In this document: positions 18,908-29,661 of the stretch, one piece after another
Layout of the letters: each line of letters starts with the position of its first letter
Numbering within the stretch: position 1 is the first letter of the stretch
Source: Polyangiaceae bacterium
Lineage (GTDB): Bacteria; Myxococcota_A; Polyangia; Polyangiales; Polyangiaceae
NCBI GenBank assembly: GCA_023150915.1
Contig: JAKLKA010000040.1
Span: 1 to 51,765, forward strand
Length of the DNA stretch: 51,765 bases
Direction of reading: 5' to 3'
The notes under the pieces: model-generated
What the model saw: the letters and a program-made list of their open reading frames with translations, nothing else
What the model was told of the DNA's origin: nothing
Databases searched by the model: none
Translations under genes and position numbers: made by a program

Positions 18908-20512
18908 TCACGATGCCGTGATGTCGACCACCAGCTGCGGCGCGTAGGCGATGTCACCGCGTGCGATGGTCGAACGCGCGCGGGCGCCGGCCGCCGCCAG
19001 CGCGCCCTCGATGACGCCGACCAGCCACAGGCGCGCCGCCGTGGCCAGCGGCTCCACGTCGGACACGCGCAAGGTCGAGACGGGGTGCCCTTCTTCCAGG
19101 CTCCAGCTGCCGAAGGAATACAGGCGCGACAGCGCGGGGTGGATGCGCCGGAGCAACACCGTGACCTCGCCCGGGCGCAGGGCGCTCTTGAGCACGGCGC
19201 CGAGCTCACCGCCCACGGCGTGAGCCCCCGCAGTGCGAGCCCACCCCATGTTCCCCATGGCCGCATCACGGGTCACGGCGGCCGCGTAACGGTTGAGCAG
19301 CTCGACGTCGTACAGCACGATGGCCTGCATCGACCCGTATTCGAGCTCGCGCCGCAGCTCCGACGGCAGCTGGGCCAGCACCCGCCCGCGTGCGTCTTCG
19401 CCGAAGGTCTGCCGGACGTAGTGATCGATGGAGCGCAACGCCAGGCCTCGGACCTGCCGGCCTTCGTTCGCGGCCGGGCTGGCAACGGCCCGGACCGCGC
19501 CGCCCGGGGGGGTCCAGCCCGCGGGAAACGACGGGCGCGAAGGCACCGTGGGCGGCGCCGTGGGCGGGATCGGGCGCTCTCCGGTGGCGTCCCGCTGCTT
19601 GCCCAGGTGCTGCTCGGGCCGGACCAGCTCGAGCAGCGCGCGCTCGCGGTCTTCCGTCGAAGGGACCAACCGCTCGAGGTCGGCAGCCAGATCCCGGGCG
19701 CTCTGGTACCGCTCGGTGATGTGCTTGGCCAGCGCCCGGTCGACGATGGCTTGCAGCGTGGGGTCGTCGGGGCCCCCACGTTCTTTCAGCGACGGCGCCC
19801 GCTGGTGGGCCACCTTGTACGCGGTGGCCACCGCCGTGGGCGCGTGGAACGGCCTCGACCCCGTGAGCAGCTCGTACAGGACGACGCCGGCGCCGAACAC
19901 GTCGCTGCGGCCGTCGATCGCAAGCTCGCCGTTGGCCTGCTCGGGTGAGAGATAGTCGGGAGTGCCCATCACCACGCCCGTGCTGGTGCGCGCTGCAGCG
20001 CCGTTCGGCCAGAGCACCTTGGCGACGCCGAAGTCCAGAAGCTTGACGCGAACGTCGCGCGGGCCTTCGACGGAGTAGAAGATGTTCCCAGGCTTGATGT
20101 CGCGATGCACGACCCCGGTGTCGTGCGCCAGTTGCAGCGCGTGCAGCACCGGCAAGATGGTGGCCAGCGCCGCCGGCACCGAGAACCGTCCATGATCGAA
20201 CAGGCGCCGGCCCGCGCTCTCGCCCAGCAAGAAGTCCATCACCAGGTAAGGGCCGAGCTCGGATTGGCCGGCCTCGTGGACGTGGACGATACCGGGGTGG
20301 TTCATCCGCAGACCCGAGTGGGCCTCTTGGAACAGCCGCGCGACGAAGGCCGGATCTTCGAGCTTGTGCGGCAAGAGCAGTTTGACCGCCACCACGCGCC
20401 CGGTGCTGATCTGCTCCGCGCGATAGACCTCGCTCATGCCCCCGACGCCGATCCGCTCGAGCAGTCGATACTTGTTGGCCACGATCCGGCCGGGGGTTGA
20501 AACTGCGCTCAT
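18908..20512 (-). CDS. Ser/Thr protein kinase with C-terminal DUF2378/TIGR02265-like domain
   Basis: 534 residues, no membrane segment. The kinase domain (about 15-280) is complete: IGVGGMSEVY (P-loop), VAVKLLLPH (K44), HRDIKPGN (D138, N143), DFGVAKV (D160) and GTPDYLSPEQ. A Pro-rich linker follows, then a domain of about 180 residues starting VRGLALRSIDHYVRQTFG and including HPALSRLYSFGSWSLEEG. Its layout parallels the stand-alone protein at 40334-40897 and the myxobacterial DUF2378/TIGR02265 family; that match is from memory and by eye. It is divergent from the membrane protein gene at 20600. The start is the only ATG just before the conserved fold. Confidence 0.9.
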   Translation of the reverse strand: MSAVSTPGRIVANKYRLLERIGVGGMSEVYRAEQISTGRVVAVKLLLPHKLEDPAFVARLFQEAHSGLRMNHPGIVHVHEAGQSELGPYLVMDFLLGESAGRRLFDHGRFSVPAALATILPVLHALQLAHDTGVVHRDIKPGNIFYSVEGPRDVRVKLLDFGVAKVLWPNGAAARTSTGVVMGTPDYLSPEQANGELAIDGRSDVFGAGVVLYELLTGSRPFHAPTAVATAYKVAHQRAPSLKERGGPDDPTLQAIVDRALAKHITERYQSARDLAADLERLVPSTEDRERALLELVRPEQHLGKQRDATGERPIPPTAPPTVPSRPSFPAGWTPPGGAVRAVASPAANEGRQVRGLALRSIDHYVRQTFGEDARGRVLAQLPSELRRELEYGSMQAIVLYDVELLNRYAAAVTRDAAMGNMGWARTAGAHAVGGELGAVLKSALRPGEVTVLLRRIHPALSRLYSFGSWSLEEGHPVSTLRVSDVEPLATAARLWLVGVIEGALAAAGARARSTIARGDIAYAPQLVVDITAS

Positions 20513-20599
20513 CAGGGACAACTGCGGCGGTCTATAGTCCGCTCCGGTGTCGAGTCTATCAGGTTCGGCTGGCAGAGTGGCCGGCCGGAGCGCCCAGAA

Positions 20600-21610
20600 A
20601 TGGCCGCCGCGCTGCGTGTAGTGAAACTGGAGCCAGCGGCGCTGGCGACGCCGGATTTCTGCGCGTGCTGCTCGGCCACCGCGGCAACCTCCCGGTGCGA
20701 GCGGCTCGGTGCCCGCGAAATCGTGGTGCCTTATTGCGTGCGCTGCCTCAGGCATGCCAGCGCTGCGGGGACCCGGAATCTCGCGGCCGCGGTCGGATCG
20801 TGCCTGCTGGCCGTGACGCTGGCCCTGGCCCTGCCCTTGGCCTGGCCGTCGGCGTCGCTGTGGGTGCACGTGCTTTCAGTCGTCGCGGTCTCGTGCCTTC
20901 CGCTCGTGCCGCGCGCGTTCCGGCCGCGCATCGAGCCCGGGCACACCGCGGCCGAGCGTGCTGCGTGGTGGCGATCGGAGCGCGAGCTGTGCTGCACGAA
21001 CCCGAGGTTCGCCGAGGCGCTCTCGGCCCAGTCGGGAGCCGAGGTGTTCGAGCCGTCGCGCGGCGCCGAGCCGCGCTTCTTCGTCTGGCTGGTGGCGGGG
21101 CCGCTGGTGGCCGCGGTGGGCGCTCCCAGCGGCTGGATGTTCCACCACCCGGTGGTCCGGGTCCTGAACCTGACGGACGCCCGAATGACGGTCTCGATCG
21201 ACGGTCGAGCCGTCGCGTCGCTCGAGCCGAGCAGCGCCGAAAACCCGACCGCTGGCGTCGAGCTGCGCCTTCCGAGTGGAGACCACTCCATGACCACGGC
21301 GGTGCTCGGCGGCGAGGCGGTGGGGACCCGGGTGACGCTGCGGAGCGGGGCGACCCACTTGTTCGCGCCGCAGAGCGTGGGCCAGTGCTTCTGGCTGGAA
21401 GAGACGGGCTACGGGCGCCACGGCGGCCGCGGCACGGTGGTGCTGCCGCTGGCGGGCGCGGACGGCTTTTGGGTCTTGCCGCGCAGGGTGGATACTTGGT
21501 TTGCGCCGAATCCGCCGGCGACAGGCCCCGACCAGCGATCGTCGGGTGGCATTCTAGTGGCGCTCAGGCAGTCGCCCTGTGCGCGGGCTCCGCGGGGAAC
21601 GGCGCCGTGA
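20600..21610 (+). CDS. membrane protein with N-terminal four-Cys motif and PEGA-like region
   Basis: 336 residues. The N-terminus has FCACC and, 30 residues on, CVRCL, a possible zinc-binding pair. Two adjacent hydrophobic segments follow (about 65-100). After a soluble stretch, another hydrophobic segment (about 155-175) precedes VRVLNLTDARMTVSIDGRAV and VELRLPSGDHSM, which resembles PEGA-type beta-sandwich repeats (DG, then P-x-G-x-H). It is divergently arranged with a Ser/Thr kinase (87 bp between starts), so shared regulation is possible. Function unknown; I place it only as a myxobacterial-type hypothetical. Confidence 0.7.
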   Translation: MAAALRVVKLEPAALATPDFCACCSATAATSRCERLGAREIVVPYCVRCLRHASAAGTRNLAAAVGSCLLAVTLALALPLAWPSASLWVHVLSVVAVSCLPLVPRAFRPRIEPGHTAAERAAWWRSERELCCTNPRFAEALSAQSGAEVFEPSRGAEPRFFVWLVAGPLVAAVGAPSGWMFHHPVVRVLNLTDARMTVSIDGRAVASLEPSSAENPTAGVELRLPSGDHSMTTAVLGGEAVGTRVTLRSGATHLFAPQSVGQCFWLEETGYGRHGGRGTVVLPLAGADGFWVLPRRVDTWFAPNPPATGPDQRSSGGILVALRQSPCARAPRGTAP

Positions 21611-21612
21611 GT

Positions 21613-21640
21613 TTGCGACGCGGGACGATTTGGCTATAGA
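21613..21640 (+). promoter_or_regulatory. candidate promoter of grpE (near-leaderless)
   Basis: TTGCGA (21613-21618), 16-bp spacer, TATAGA (21635-21640), only 8 nt before the GTG start. The transcript would begin at about the start codon. No CIRCE inverted repeat for HrcA is visible. Confidence 0.5.
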
Positions 21641-21648
21641 ACTGCGTC

Positions 21649-22251
21649 GTGACTGACGACAGCTCGGAGACCCAGCCAGCGGCCGAACCGGTGGAGCCCG
21701 CCGGCGAGAGCGATCCCGCGGAACCGGCCGCAGAGGCCCCGGAGGCGCCGCCTCCCGATCCCGTCGCGGAGGCGAAGGCAGAAGCCGCCAAGCTGAAAGA
21801 GCAGCTTCTGCGGACGGCCGCAGACTTCGACAACTTCCGGAAGCGAACCCGGCGCGAGCTGACGGATGCGGAGATCCGTGGGCGCGAAGACCTGCTCAAG
21901 GACATGCTGCCGGTGTTCGACAACCTCGAGCGGGCCATGCAGCACGCGGACTCGGCAACCGATGTTCAGGCCTTGGCCGACGGCATTCGGATGGTTTCGC
22001 GCCAGTTCTTGGACACCCTGGGCAAGCTGGGCATCGAGCGCGTGGTGGCGGTGGGCTCACCGTTCGATCCCTCGCTACACGAGGCCATCCAGCAGCTCGA
22101 ATCCGCGGATCACGCCGCGGGTGTGGTGCTGGCGGAAGTGCAGGCGGGCTATCGGCAGGGCGACCGACTGCTGCGCCCGGCGATGGTGGTGGTGTCCAAA
22201 GGGCCCCCGCCGCCCGCGCCACCCGCTGCCGAGGCCGAAGAACCCAGCTGA
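21649..22251 (+). CDS. grpE: GrpE nucleotide exchange factor
   Basis: 200 residues. An acidic Ala/Pro/Glu-rich N-terminal tail (1-45) is followed by the long helix [20 protein letters not shown] leading into FRKRTRRE, and a C-terminal beta domain containing [11 protein letters not shown], as in GrpE (usual motif F-x-P-x-x-H-x-A). It releases ADP from DnaK, whose gene follows 45 bp downstream. Translation starts at a GTG. Confidence 0.95.
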   Translation: MTDDSSETQPAAEPVEPAGESDPAEPAAEAPEAPPPDPVAEAKAEAAKLKEQLLRTAADFDNFRKRTRRELTDAEIRGREDLLKDMLPVFDNLERAMQHADSATDVQALADGIRMVSRQFLDTLGKLGIERVVAVGSPFDPSLHEAIQQLESADHAAGVVLAEVQAGYRQGDRLLRPAMVVVSKGPPPPAPPAAEAEEPS

Positions 22252-22296
22252 TTGTCGGCTTCCCCGCGGCGCGCGACGGGGTAAGCTCGGCCCGGC

Positions 22297-24135
<1,839 letters not shown>

Positions 24136-24142
24136 AAGAACG

Positions 24143-27100
24143 ATGTCCGAAGCCGAGCCCGTGCGGACCGTCGGCCGTTACCAACTGGTCGAGCGCATTG
24201 GCGAGGGCTCGCTGGCCGAAGCCTGGCGCGCAAAGAGCTTCGGCGTCGAGGGTTTCGAGAAGACGCTGGTCGTCAAGCTGCTCTTGCCAGAGCTGGCTCG
24301 CGACGAGAAGGTCGTGTCCCGCTTCGTTCGCGAGGCGCAACGCGCCGTCCGCCTGAGCCACGCCAACGTGGTGCAGGTCTTCGACCTGGGCCGCGTCGAC
24401 GAAGGCGGCAGCCCTCAGCTCTATCTGGCGATGGAGCACGTCGCGGGGCGAAGCCTCGAGAGCGTGATGAAGCCCTGGCGAGAAACGCGAGCCCCCGCCC
24501 CGCTCGGGCTTTCGCTGTACGTCGCCTCGGAGATCGCGAAGGCGCTCGACCACGCCCATCGGCGCCGCGACGAGAAGTTCGAGCTGCTCGGGGCGGTGCA
24601 CGGCGATCTTGGCGCCGAGAACGTGCTGCTTTCCTGGGATGGCGAGGTCAAGGTCTCGGACTTCTGCGTGATGCAGGCCCTGTGGGAGCGGGGGGACGCG
24701 CGCCGACGCCACGAAGACCCGGTCCTCTCGCCCAAGCTCTGCCACGCGAGCCCCGAGCTGGCCCTGGGCCGGCCGCTGTCCCCGGCCAGCGACCTCTTCG
24801 CTCTGGGCGTGCTCTTGTACGAGCTGCTCTCGGGGTGTCACCCCTTCCAGGGCGCCACGCCGCGCGAGACCTGGGCGGCCCTGGGCAAGGGTGCTTGGCC
24901 CACGCTGACCGAGCGCCGACCCGACCTGCCCCAAGGGGTGCGAGCGCTGGTCGACCGGGCGCTGTCGGTGGATCCAAGCGCCCGGCACGCGTCGAGCGGC
25001 GAGCTGTACGAGCTCTTGGTGGCCGAGCGCTACGTCGCGGGTGCACGCTACGCCGCCGAAGATCTGGCCGAGCTCCTCGAGACCCGACGGGTGGCTCCGG
25101 TCAGCCTGCCGGATGCCGCCGAGGACTTCCTGGAGGTCACGCGCTCGGACGTCCGCCGGCCGCCCGAGCTGCCACCCGAGCTGCCACCCGAGCTGCCGCC
25201 CGCGCGCGAGCCGAGCATCTTGGGGACGCTCTCGGAGTTGAAGCACGAGCGCGAGCTGTCGGTGCTGGTCACCCGCCTCGGCGCCCGCGGCGCAAGGCCC
25301 GAAGTGCAGGGCCATCTGCGCGAGATCTTCACGCGCTACGGTGGGCGCCTGCTCGGCGGCGATTCGACCGACGTGGCCGCGGTCTTCGGCCTGGGCGCCG
25401 CCGACACGCGCGACACCGAGAACGCGGTGCGCGCCGGGCTGGTGGCGGTGCGAGCGCACTCGGCCACCAGCGATCTGACGGTGGTGGTCGATCTGGCGCG
25501 GCTGACCGTCGACGACGCGGGAACCCTGGTCGAAGACGACCGGGTCGCGGCGGCAACCACGAGCGCGCGCCGGCTGGCGGCGGCGTCGGTGCGCCGGGTG
25601 GTGGTCTCTTCCGACGCGGCGCGGAGCATTCGCGGACAGTTCGAGCTGGCGCCCACCTCCCCCGGCTCGAAGATCTGGGTGGTGGGGGAAGGTCGCTCGG
25701 TCGAAGCGGGCGTGCTCAAGTTCGTCGGCCGCAAGAACGAGCTCAGGAAGCTGGGCGATGCGTTGAAGGTGGCCGGCCGGCGCGAGCTGCAGGTGATCGG
25801 CCTGGTGGGGCCCCACGGGGTCGGCAAGACACGCCTGGTGCACGAGGCCGTCGCGCGCATCTCGCGCGGCTCGTTCAACATCGGTTGTCACATTGCGCGT
25901 TGCCTGCCGCGCGGGCGTGGCGAGCCCGAGGGCGCACTGATCGCGATGCTGCGCGCGATGTGCGGCGTGCGCGAGGGCGACCCGCCGGCAGTGGTCGCCG
26001 CCGTCGAGCCGCGCCTGCGGGCGCTGGGCCTGATCGACGTCGAGGTCGCCGCCGTGCTGGGTGCGCTGGGGGCCGCCAGCGGCGGCGAAGCTTCGGCAGG
26101 CACCCTGGCCAGCGCCGTGGCACGCATGTTTGCCAGCCTGGCAGAGGACCGGCTGCACATCTTCGTGTGGGACGATGCCCACGAGCTGGACGACGAGACG
26201 GGCGCCGCGCTGGGGGGTATTGCCGCGCGCCTGGCGACCAGCCGCGTGCTCTTGGTGTTCGCCGGCCGGCCCCGGGTGGACTCGCCGTGTCGCACCCTGC
26301 CGGGCTATTCCGAGATCGCCGTCGACGACCTGGACGAAGACGACGTTCGCCGGCTGATCGCCGCGCGTCTGGGGGTGGAAGAAGTGCCGGCAGAGCTCTG
26401 CACCTTCGTGATCGAGCGAGCAGGCGGACATCCCATGTTCGTGGACGAGCTGCTGCGCGAGGCCCTCGAGTCGGGCGCCATCACGGTGCAGGGTGGCTCG
26501 GTGGTCCGCCTGGCACTCGACGGTGTGCTGGCCGTTCCTCGACCGCTACGCACGCTGATCGTCGACCGGGTGCGCCGGTTGCCCGAGCGCGAGCGCGACC
26601 TCTTGGTGGCGGCGGCCATCCTGGGTGCCCCCGTGGACTCGTCGGTGCTGGCGGCAATGCTGGACCTTCCCATCGGCAAGGTCAGTGCGCTGACCGACTC
26701 GCTGGTCGAGCACCGACTTCTGGTTCGCGAGGACCCGGTCTCGCTGGGATTCGGCACGACCCTCTTGCCCGAGGTGCTGCTGGGCGAGCTCGAGCCCGAC
26801 GCCCGCGCCGAGCTGCACCGCAGCGCGGCCAATGCCTACCCCATGGTCCTGGCCGAACGCACCGAGCAAGAGGCGTCGCGCATCGCGCGTCACTTCGCCG
26901 AAGCCGGCGAGCGCACGCGTGCGGCGGGCTTCTATGCCACGGGCGCTTACTATCACCTGGGTGCCCAGCGGCTGGAGCGCGCAGCGGCAGACTTCACCCG
27001 CGCCATCGACCTGTCCGACTGGCGCACGCAGGCGCCCACCGAGCTTGCCGAGTGGGTCAACGCGCTGGGTCGCGCGGTGCGGCACGTGCGCGCCGGCGCC

Positions 27101-28033
27101 AAGATCCCCGACGTGGTGCAGCGCCTGTGGCTTCATCTTCAATCGGACTCGCGCTTCGACCCGGAGCTGGCGGTGCGCATCAGCATCGAGCTTTCGCTGA
27201 TCCTCGGCGCGCTCAGTCGGTACAAAGACGCGCTGCGCCTGCTGGCGAGCGCGGTGACCCGTGCCGAAGCCTGGCCCGAGGTCCGGCAGACCGCGCTCAT
27301 GGCCGAGGGGGAGCTGGCTGCGCGACAGGGTGAATTCAAGGTGGCACTCTCGGCCCTGGAGCGCGCCAAAGGCCTGGCGCTGGGCGACGCCAAGGACGAA
27401 CATCGTCGTCTGCTGGCCACGGCCCAGGCGGCGGGCGCCGCCGGTGAGCACGCGCTTGCGCTGGATGCGCTCGACCGAGCAAGCCGGCTCTTCCCGGACG
27501 GTGAAGAGCCCGTGCTCGCCCTGGAGCGCGCCAAGGTTCGCGGCCTGATCCACGGCTTCCGCGGCGACTGGGCGCGCTGCGCGGAAGAGAGCGCCGACGC
27601 CGCCGAGCAAGCCCGCGCCCTGGGCTTGCCCCACGAGGTGGCCATTCACCTGCACAACCAGGGCGACGCACTGATGCGCGTCGACGAGCTGCCACGGGCG
27701 TACGCGGTCTTGACGCGTTCGTTGTCGGTGGCCGAGCGGATTGGCGCCGAGCGACTGGTGAACCTGAACCAGATGATGCTGGCCTATCTGGACGCGCTGA
27801 ACGGGTCGGATCCGGCGCAGAAGGCGCTGGGGCAGAAGCTGGCCCACGCAGAGGCGCAAAAGTGGACCTGGGACGCGCTCAGCGGGCGCACGCTCCTCGG
27901 TCGCCTCTTGGCCCGGCGCGGCGACGCAGTCGGCGCTCGCCGCGAGCTGTCGCTGGCCAAGCGCATGGCCCAGGCAACGGCGAACAAGCTGGTGCTCGAC
28001 GACTGCGAGCGCGCGCTGGCCGACCTGAGGTAG
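24143..28033 (+). CDS. multidomain signalling protein: degenerate kinase, cyclase-like, AAA ATPase, TPR
   Basis: 1296 residues. Kinase-like domain (10-290) keeps the Lys (VVKLLLPE, K45) but has HGDLGAEN for HRDxKxxN and DFC for DFG, so activity is doubtful. A short PELP repeat follows (about 342-353). Residues 370-525 resemble a class III nucleotide cyclase fold without recognisable metal residues. An AAA/STAND-type ATPase follows (FVGRKNEL, Walker A GPHGVGKTRL about 556, Walker B IFVWDDAHELDD about 672). The C-terminal 400 residues are helical TPR-like repeats. The layout recalls cyclase/AAA/TPR and PknK-type regulators. The ATG at 24143 lies 7 nt after dnaK; an in-frame ATG at 24113 would overlap dnaK by 23 nt. 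Confidence 0.85.
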   Translation: MSEAEPVRTVGRYQLVERIGEGSLAEAWRAKSFGVEGFEKTLVVKLLLPELARDEKVVSRFVREAQRAVRLSHANVVQVFDLGRVDEGGSPQLYLAMEHVAGRSLESVMKPWRETRAPAPLGLSLYVASEIAKALDHAHRRRDEKFELLGAVHGDLGAENVLLSWDGEVKVSDFCVMQALWERGDARRRHEDPVLSPKLCHASPELALGRPLSPASDLFALGVLLYELLSGCHPFQGATPRETWAALGKGAWPTLTERRPDLPQGVRALVDRALSVDPSARHASSGELYELLVAERYVAGARYAAEDLAELLETRRVAPVSLPDAAEDFLEVTRSDVRRPPELPPELPPELPPAREPSILGTLSELKHERELSVLVTRLGARGARPEVQGHLREIFTRYGGRLLGGDSTDVAAVFGLGAADTRDTENAVRAGLVAVRAHSATSDLTVVVDLARLTVDDAGTLVEDDRVAAATTSARRLAAASVRRVVVSSDAARSIRGQFELAPTSPGSKIWVVGEGRSVEAGVLKFVGRKNELRKLGDALKVAGRRELQVIGLVGPHGVGKTRLVHEAVARISRGSFNIGCHIARCLPRGRGEPEGALIAMLRAMCGVREGDPPAVVAAVEPRLRALGLIDVEVAAVLGALGAASGGEASAGTLASAVARMFASLAEDRLHIFVWDDAHELDDETGAALGGIAARLATSRVLLVFAGRPRVDSPCRTLPGYSEIAVDDLDEDDVRRLIAARLGVEEVPAELCTFVIERAGGHPMFVDELLREALESGAITVQGGSVVRLALDGVLAVPRPLRTLIVDRVRRLPERERDLLVAAAILGAPVDSSVLAAMLDLPIGKVSALTDSLVEHRLLVREDPVSLGFGTTLLPEVLLGELEPDARAELHRSAANAYPMVLAERTEQEASRIARHFAEAGERTRAAGFYATGAYYHLGAQRLERAAADFTRAIDLSDWRTQAPTELAEWVNALGRAVRHVRAGAKIPDVVQRLWLHLQSDSRFDPELAVRISIELSLILGALSRYKDALRLLASAVTRAEAWPEVRQTALMAEGELAARQGEFKVALSALERAKGLALGDAKDEHRRLLATAQAAGAAGEHALALDALDRASRLFPDGEEPVLALERAKVRGLIHGFRGDWARCAEESADAAEQARALGLPHEVAIHLHNQGDALMRVDELPRAYAVLTRSLSVAERIGAERLVNLNQMMLAYLDALNGSDPAQKALGQKLAHAEAQKWTWDALSGRTLLGRLLARRGDAVGARRELSLAKRMAQATANKLVLDDCERALADLR
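25166..25201 (+). repeat. 12-bp tandem repeat coding Pro-Glu-Leu-Pro linker
   Basis: Three copies of gagctgcc(a/g)ccc (25166-25177, 25178-25189, 25190-25201), in frame, form the linker between the kinase-like and cyclase-like domains. Confidence 0.75.
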
Positions 28034-28049
28034 ACTTTCTCGTCGCGAG

Positions 28050-28838
28050 ATGTCACGTATTCGAGTCCACCTCGACACTCCCACCGGGAAGCAGCTCTTC
28101 CCCCTCGGGAGCTACACCATCGGTCGCGCCGACGAGTGTGACGTCGTGTTGGCGAGCGGTCGCTGCTCGCGCCACCACGCGCGGCTGGTCGTCTCGGAAG
28201 CCCAGGCAACCCTCGAAGATCTGGCGAGCGCCAACGGTACCTTCGTGAACGGCGCCCGGCTCACCAGCGCCCAGGTGCTGAGCAACGGGGACTTCGTGGT
28301 GGTGGGTGGCGAGATCGGGATCGAGGTATCGATCGAGATCGAAGCGGCGCCGTCGGAGCCGCACATTCGCGAGCGCTCGCCCAGCCGCACGGAAGAGAGT
28401 GGCCCGCACCTGCCACCCACGGCGCGGGTCTCGATGGACGAAGTGCTCGAGGCCGCGGCAGATCACCTGATCTCGAACGGGCAGGCCGAGCTGGCAGAGC
28501 GCACGCTGGGGCGCTGGCTCGAAACGGCGATGGCGGCAGCCCAGGGCGGAGAGTGGCGCGAGGACACGCTGATCGACATGTCGGTCCGCTGCGCCGCCAA
28601 GTTGGCCCGGGCGCTGCCGTCGCGCCGCTGGGTGGATTACGTGCTCGAGCTCTCGAGCGCGCTTTCGCGGCCGATGAGCGAGGATCAGGCCAATCTGTTG
28701 AACGACGCCATCGGAAGCATCGGCGTCTCGCCCGAACCCCTGGGCCGGTACATCGACATGCTGCGCGCGCTGTCGGCCCATGCAGACATCGCGCGGGCGA
28801 TGGACGAGGCCGAAGCCTGGCGCGAATGCTGTGGCTGA
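28050..28838 (+). CDS. FHA-domain protein
   Basis: 262 residues. The N-terminal FHA domain (about 1-95) has the phosphothreonine-binding signature: GSYTIGRADECDVVL (Gly-Arg), CSRHHARL (Ser-x-x-His) and SANGTFVNGARL (Asn-Gly). A helical domain of unknown family follows (about 130-262). FHA proteins bind phosphothreonine made by Ser/Thr kinases. The direct neighbour is a kinase-like protein that may be inactive, so the true partner could be elsewhere. The gene starts 16 nt after the previous stop and overlaps the PrmA-like gene by 8 nt. Confidence 0.9.
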   Translation: MSRIRVHLDTPTGKQLFPLGSYTIGRADECDVVLASGRCSRHHARLVVSEAQATLEDLASANGTFVNGARLTSAQVLSNGDFVVVGGEIGIEVSIEIEAAPSEPHIRERSPSRTEESGPHLPPTARVSMDEVLEAAADHLISNGQAELAERTLGRWLETAMAAAQGGEWREDTLIDMSVRCAAKLARALPSRRWVDYVLELSSALSRPMSEDQANLLNDAIGSIGVSPEPLGRYIDMLRALSAHADIARAMDEAEAWRECCG

Positions 28839-29661
28839 CCCCCGGGTGATCGAGCTCGGTTTTGCCGTGCGACCTCGCGACGTCGCCGCGGTGTCGGCGC
28901 GGCTGTTCGCTGCCGGGGCGGGCGCGGTGGAAGAGCGTGAAGGTCCGACGCTGGTGGTCTGGGTCGAGAGCGAGTCGGCCGCCAAGGCGCTGATCTGCGC
29001 GGCGGGCGTCGAGGTCACGCGCCGCGCGCTCGATCCGAGCTGGCAGACCGAGTGGCTGCGCCACCTGGGCCCGGTCGCCCTCACCCAGCGGATCGTGCTG
29101 CAGCCCACCGGAAACGCGACCAAGGTCCCGCGCGGCAAGCGGCGCCTCTGGTTCGCGCCGGATCAGGCCTTCGGCGACGGCAGCCACGCCACCACGCGGC
29201 TCGCGGCGCGCGCCACCGAGAGGCTGTGTCGCGAGCTCTCACCCGCGCGCGTGCTCGACGTGGGAACGGGCAACGGAGTGTTGGCGCTGGTGGCGGCGAT
29301 CTCGTGCCGCGGGCGCGTGCTGGGGCTGGACGTGGATCCGGCGGCGCTGGGCGCAGCCCGGAAAAACGCCACCAAGAATCGCCTCTCGGATCGCTGCAAG
29401 TTCTCGCGGCGACCGCTCGCCCAGGTCCGCGGCCGCTTCGACTTGGTGCTGGCCAACATCGAGGCCTGGGTGCTGCTCGAGCTCGCCGGTGACCTCGCAC
29501 GGGTGACGGCCCCGGCCGGGCACCTGGTGCTGTCGGGACTTCTGTGCGAGCGCGGCGACGAGCTGCTGGCGCGGCTGCGGGCCGAGGGCCTGTCAGAGGT
29601 CGGCCGAGATGAAGAAGACGGCTGGCTCGGCCTCGTGCTACGACCCTCGGCCCGAGCATGA
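28831..29661 (+). CDS. prmA: PrmA-like ribosomal protein L11 methyltransferase
   Basis: 276 residues from the GTG at 28831, which overlaps the FHA gene by 8 nt. Motifs fit PrmA: FAPDQAFGDGSHATTRL (usual FGTGxHxTT), VLDVGTGNGVLALVAA (SAM-binding motif I), GLDVDPAALGAARKN (motif II) and FDLVLANIEAWVL (motif IV; PrmA usually NILA or similar). The N-terminal substrate-recruiting domain is present but diverged. It would methylate L11 with SAM. Because of that divergence, another protein substrate is possible. Confidence 0.82.
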   Translation: MADPRVIELGFAVRPRDVAAVSARLFAAGAGAVEEREGPTLVVWVESESAAKALICAAGVEVTRRALDPSWQTEWLRHLGPVALTQRIVLQPTGNATKVPRGKRRLWFAPDQAFGDGSHATTRLAARATERLCRELSPARVLDVGTGNGVLALVAAISCRGRVLGLDVDPAALGAARKNATKNRLSDRCKFSRRPLAQVRGRFDLVLANIEAWVLLELAGDLARVTAPAGHLVLSGLLCERGDELLARLRAEGLSEVGRDEEDGWLGLVLRPSARA

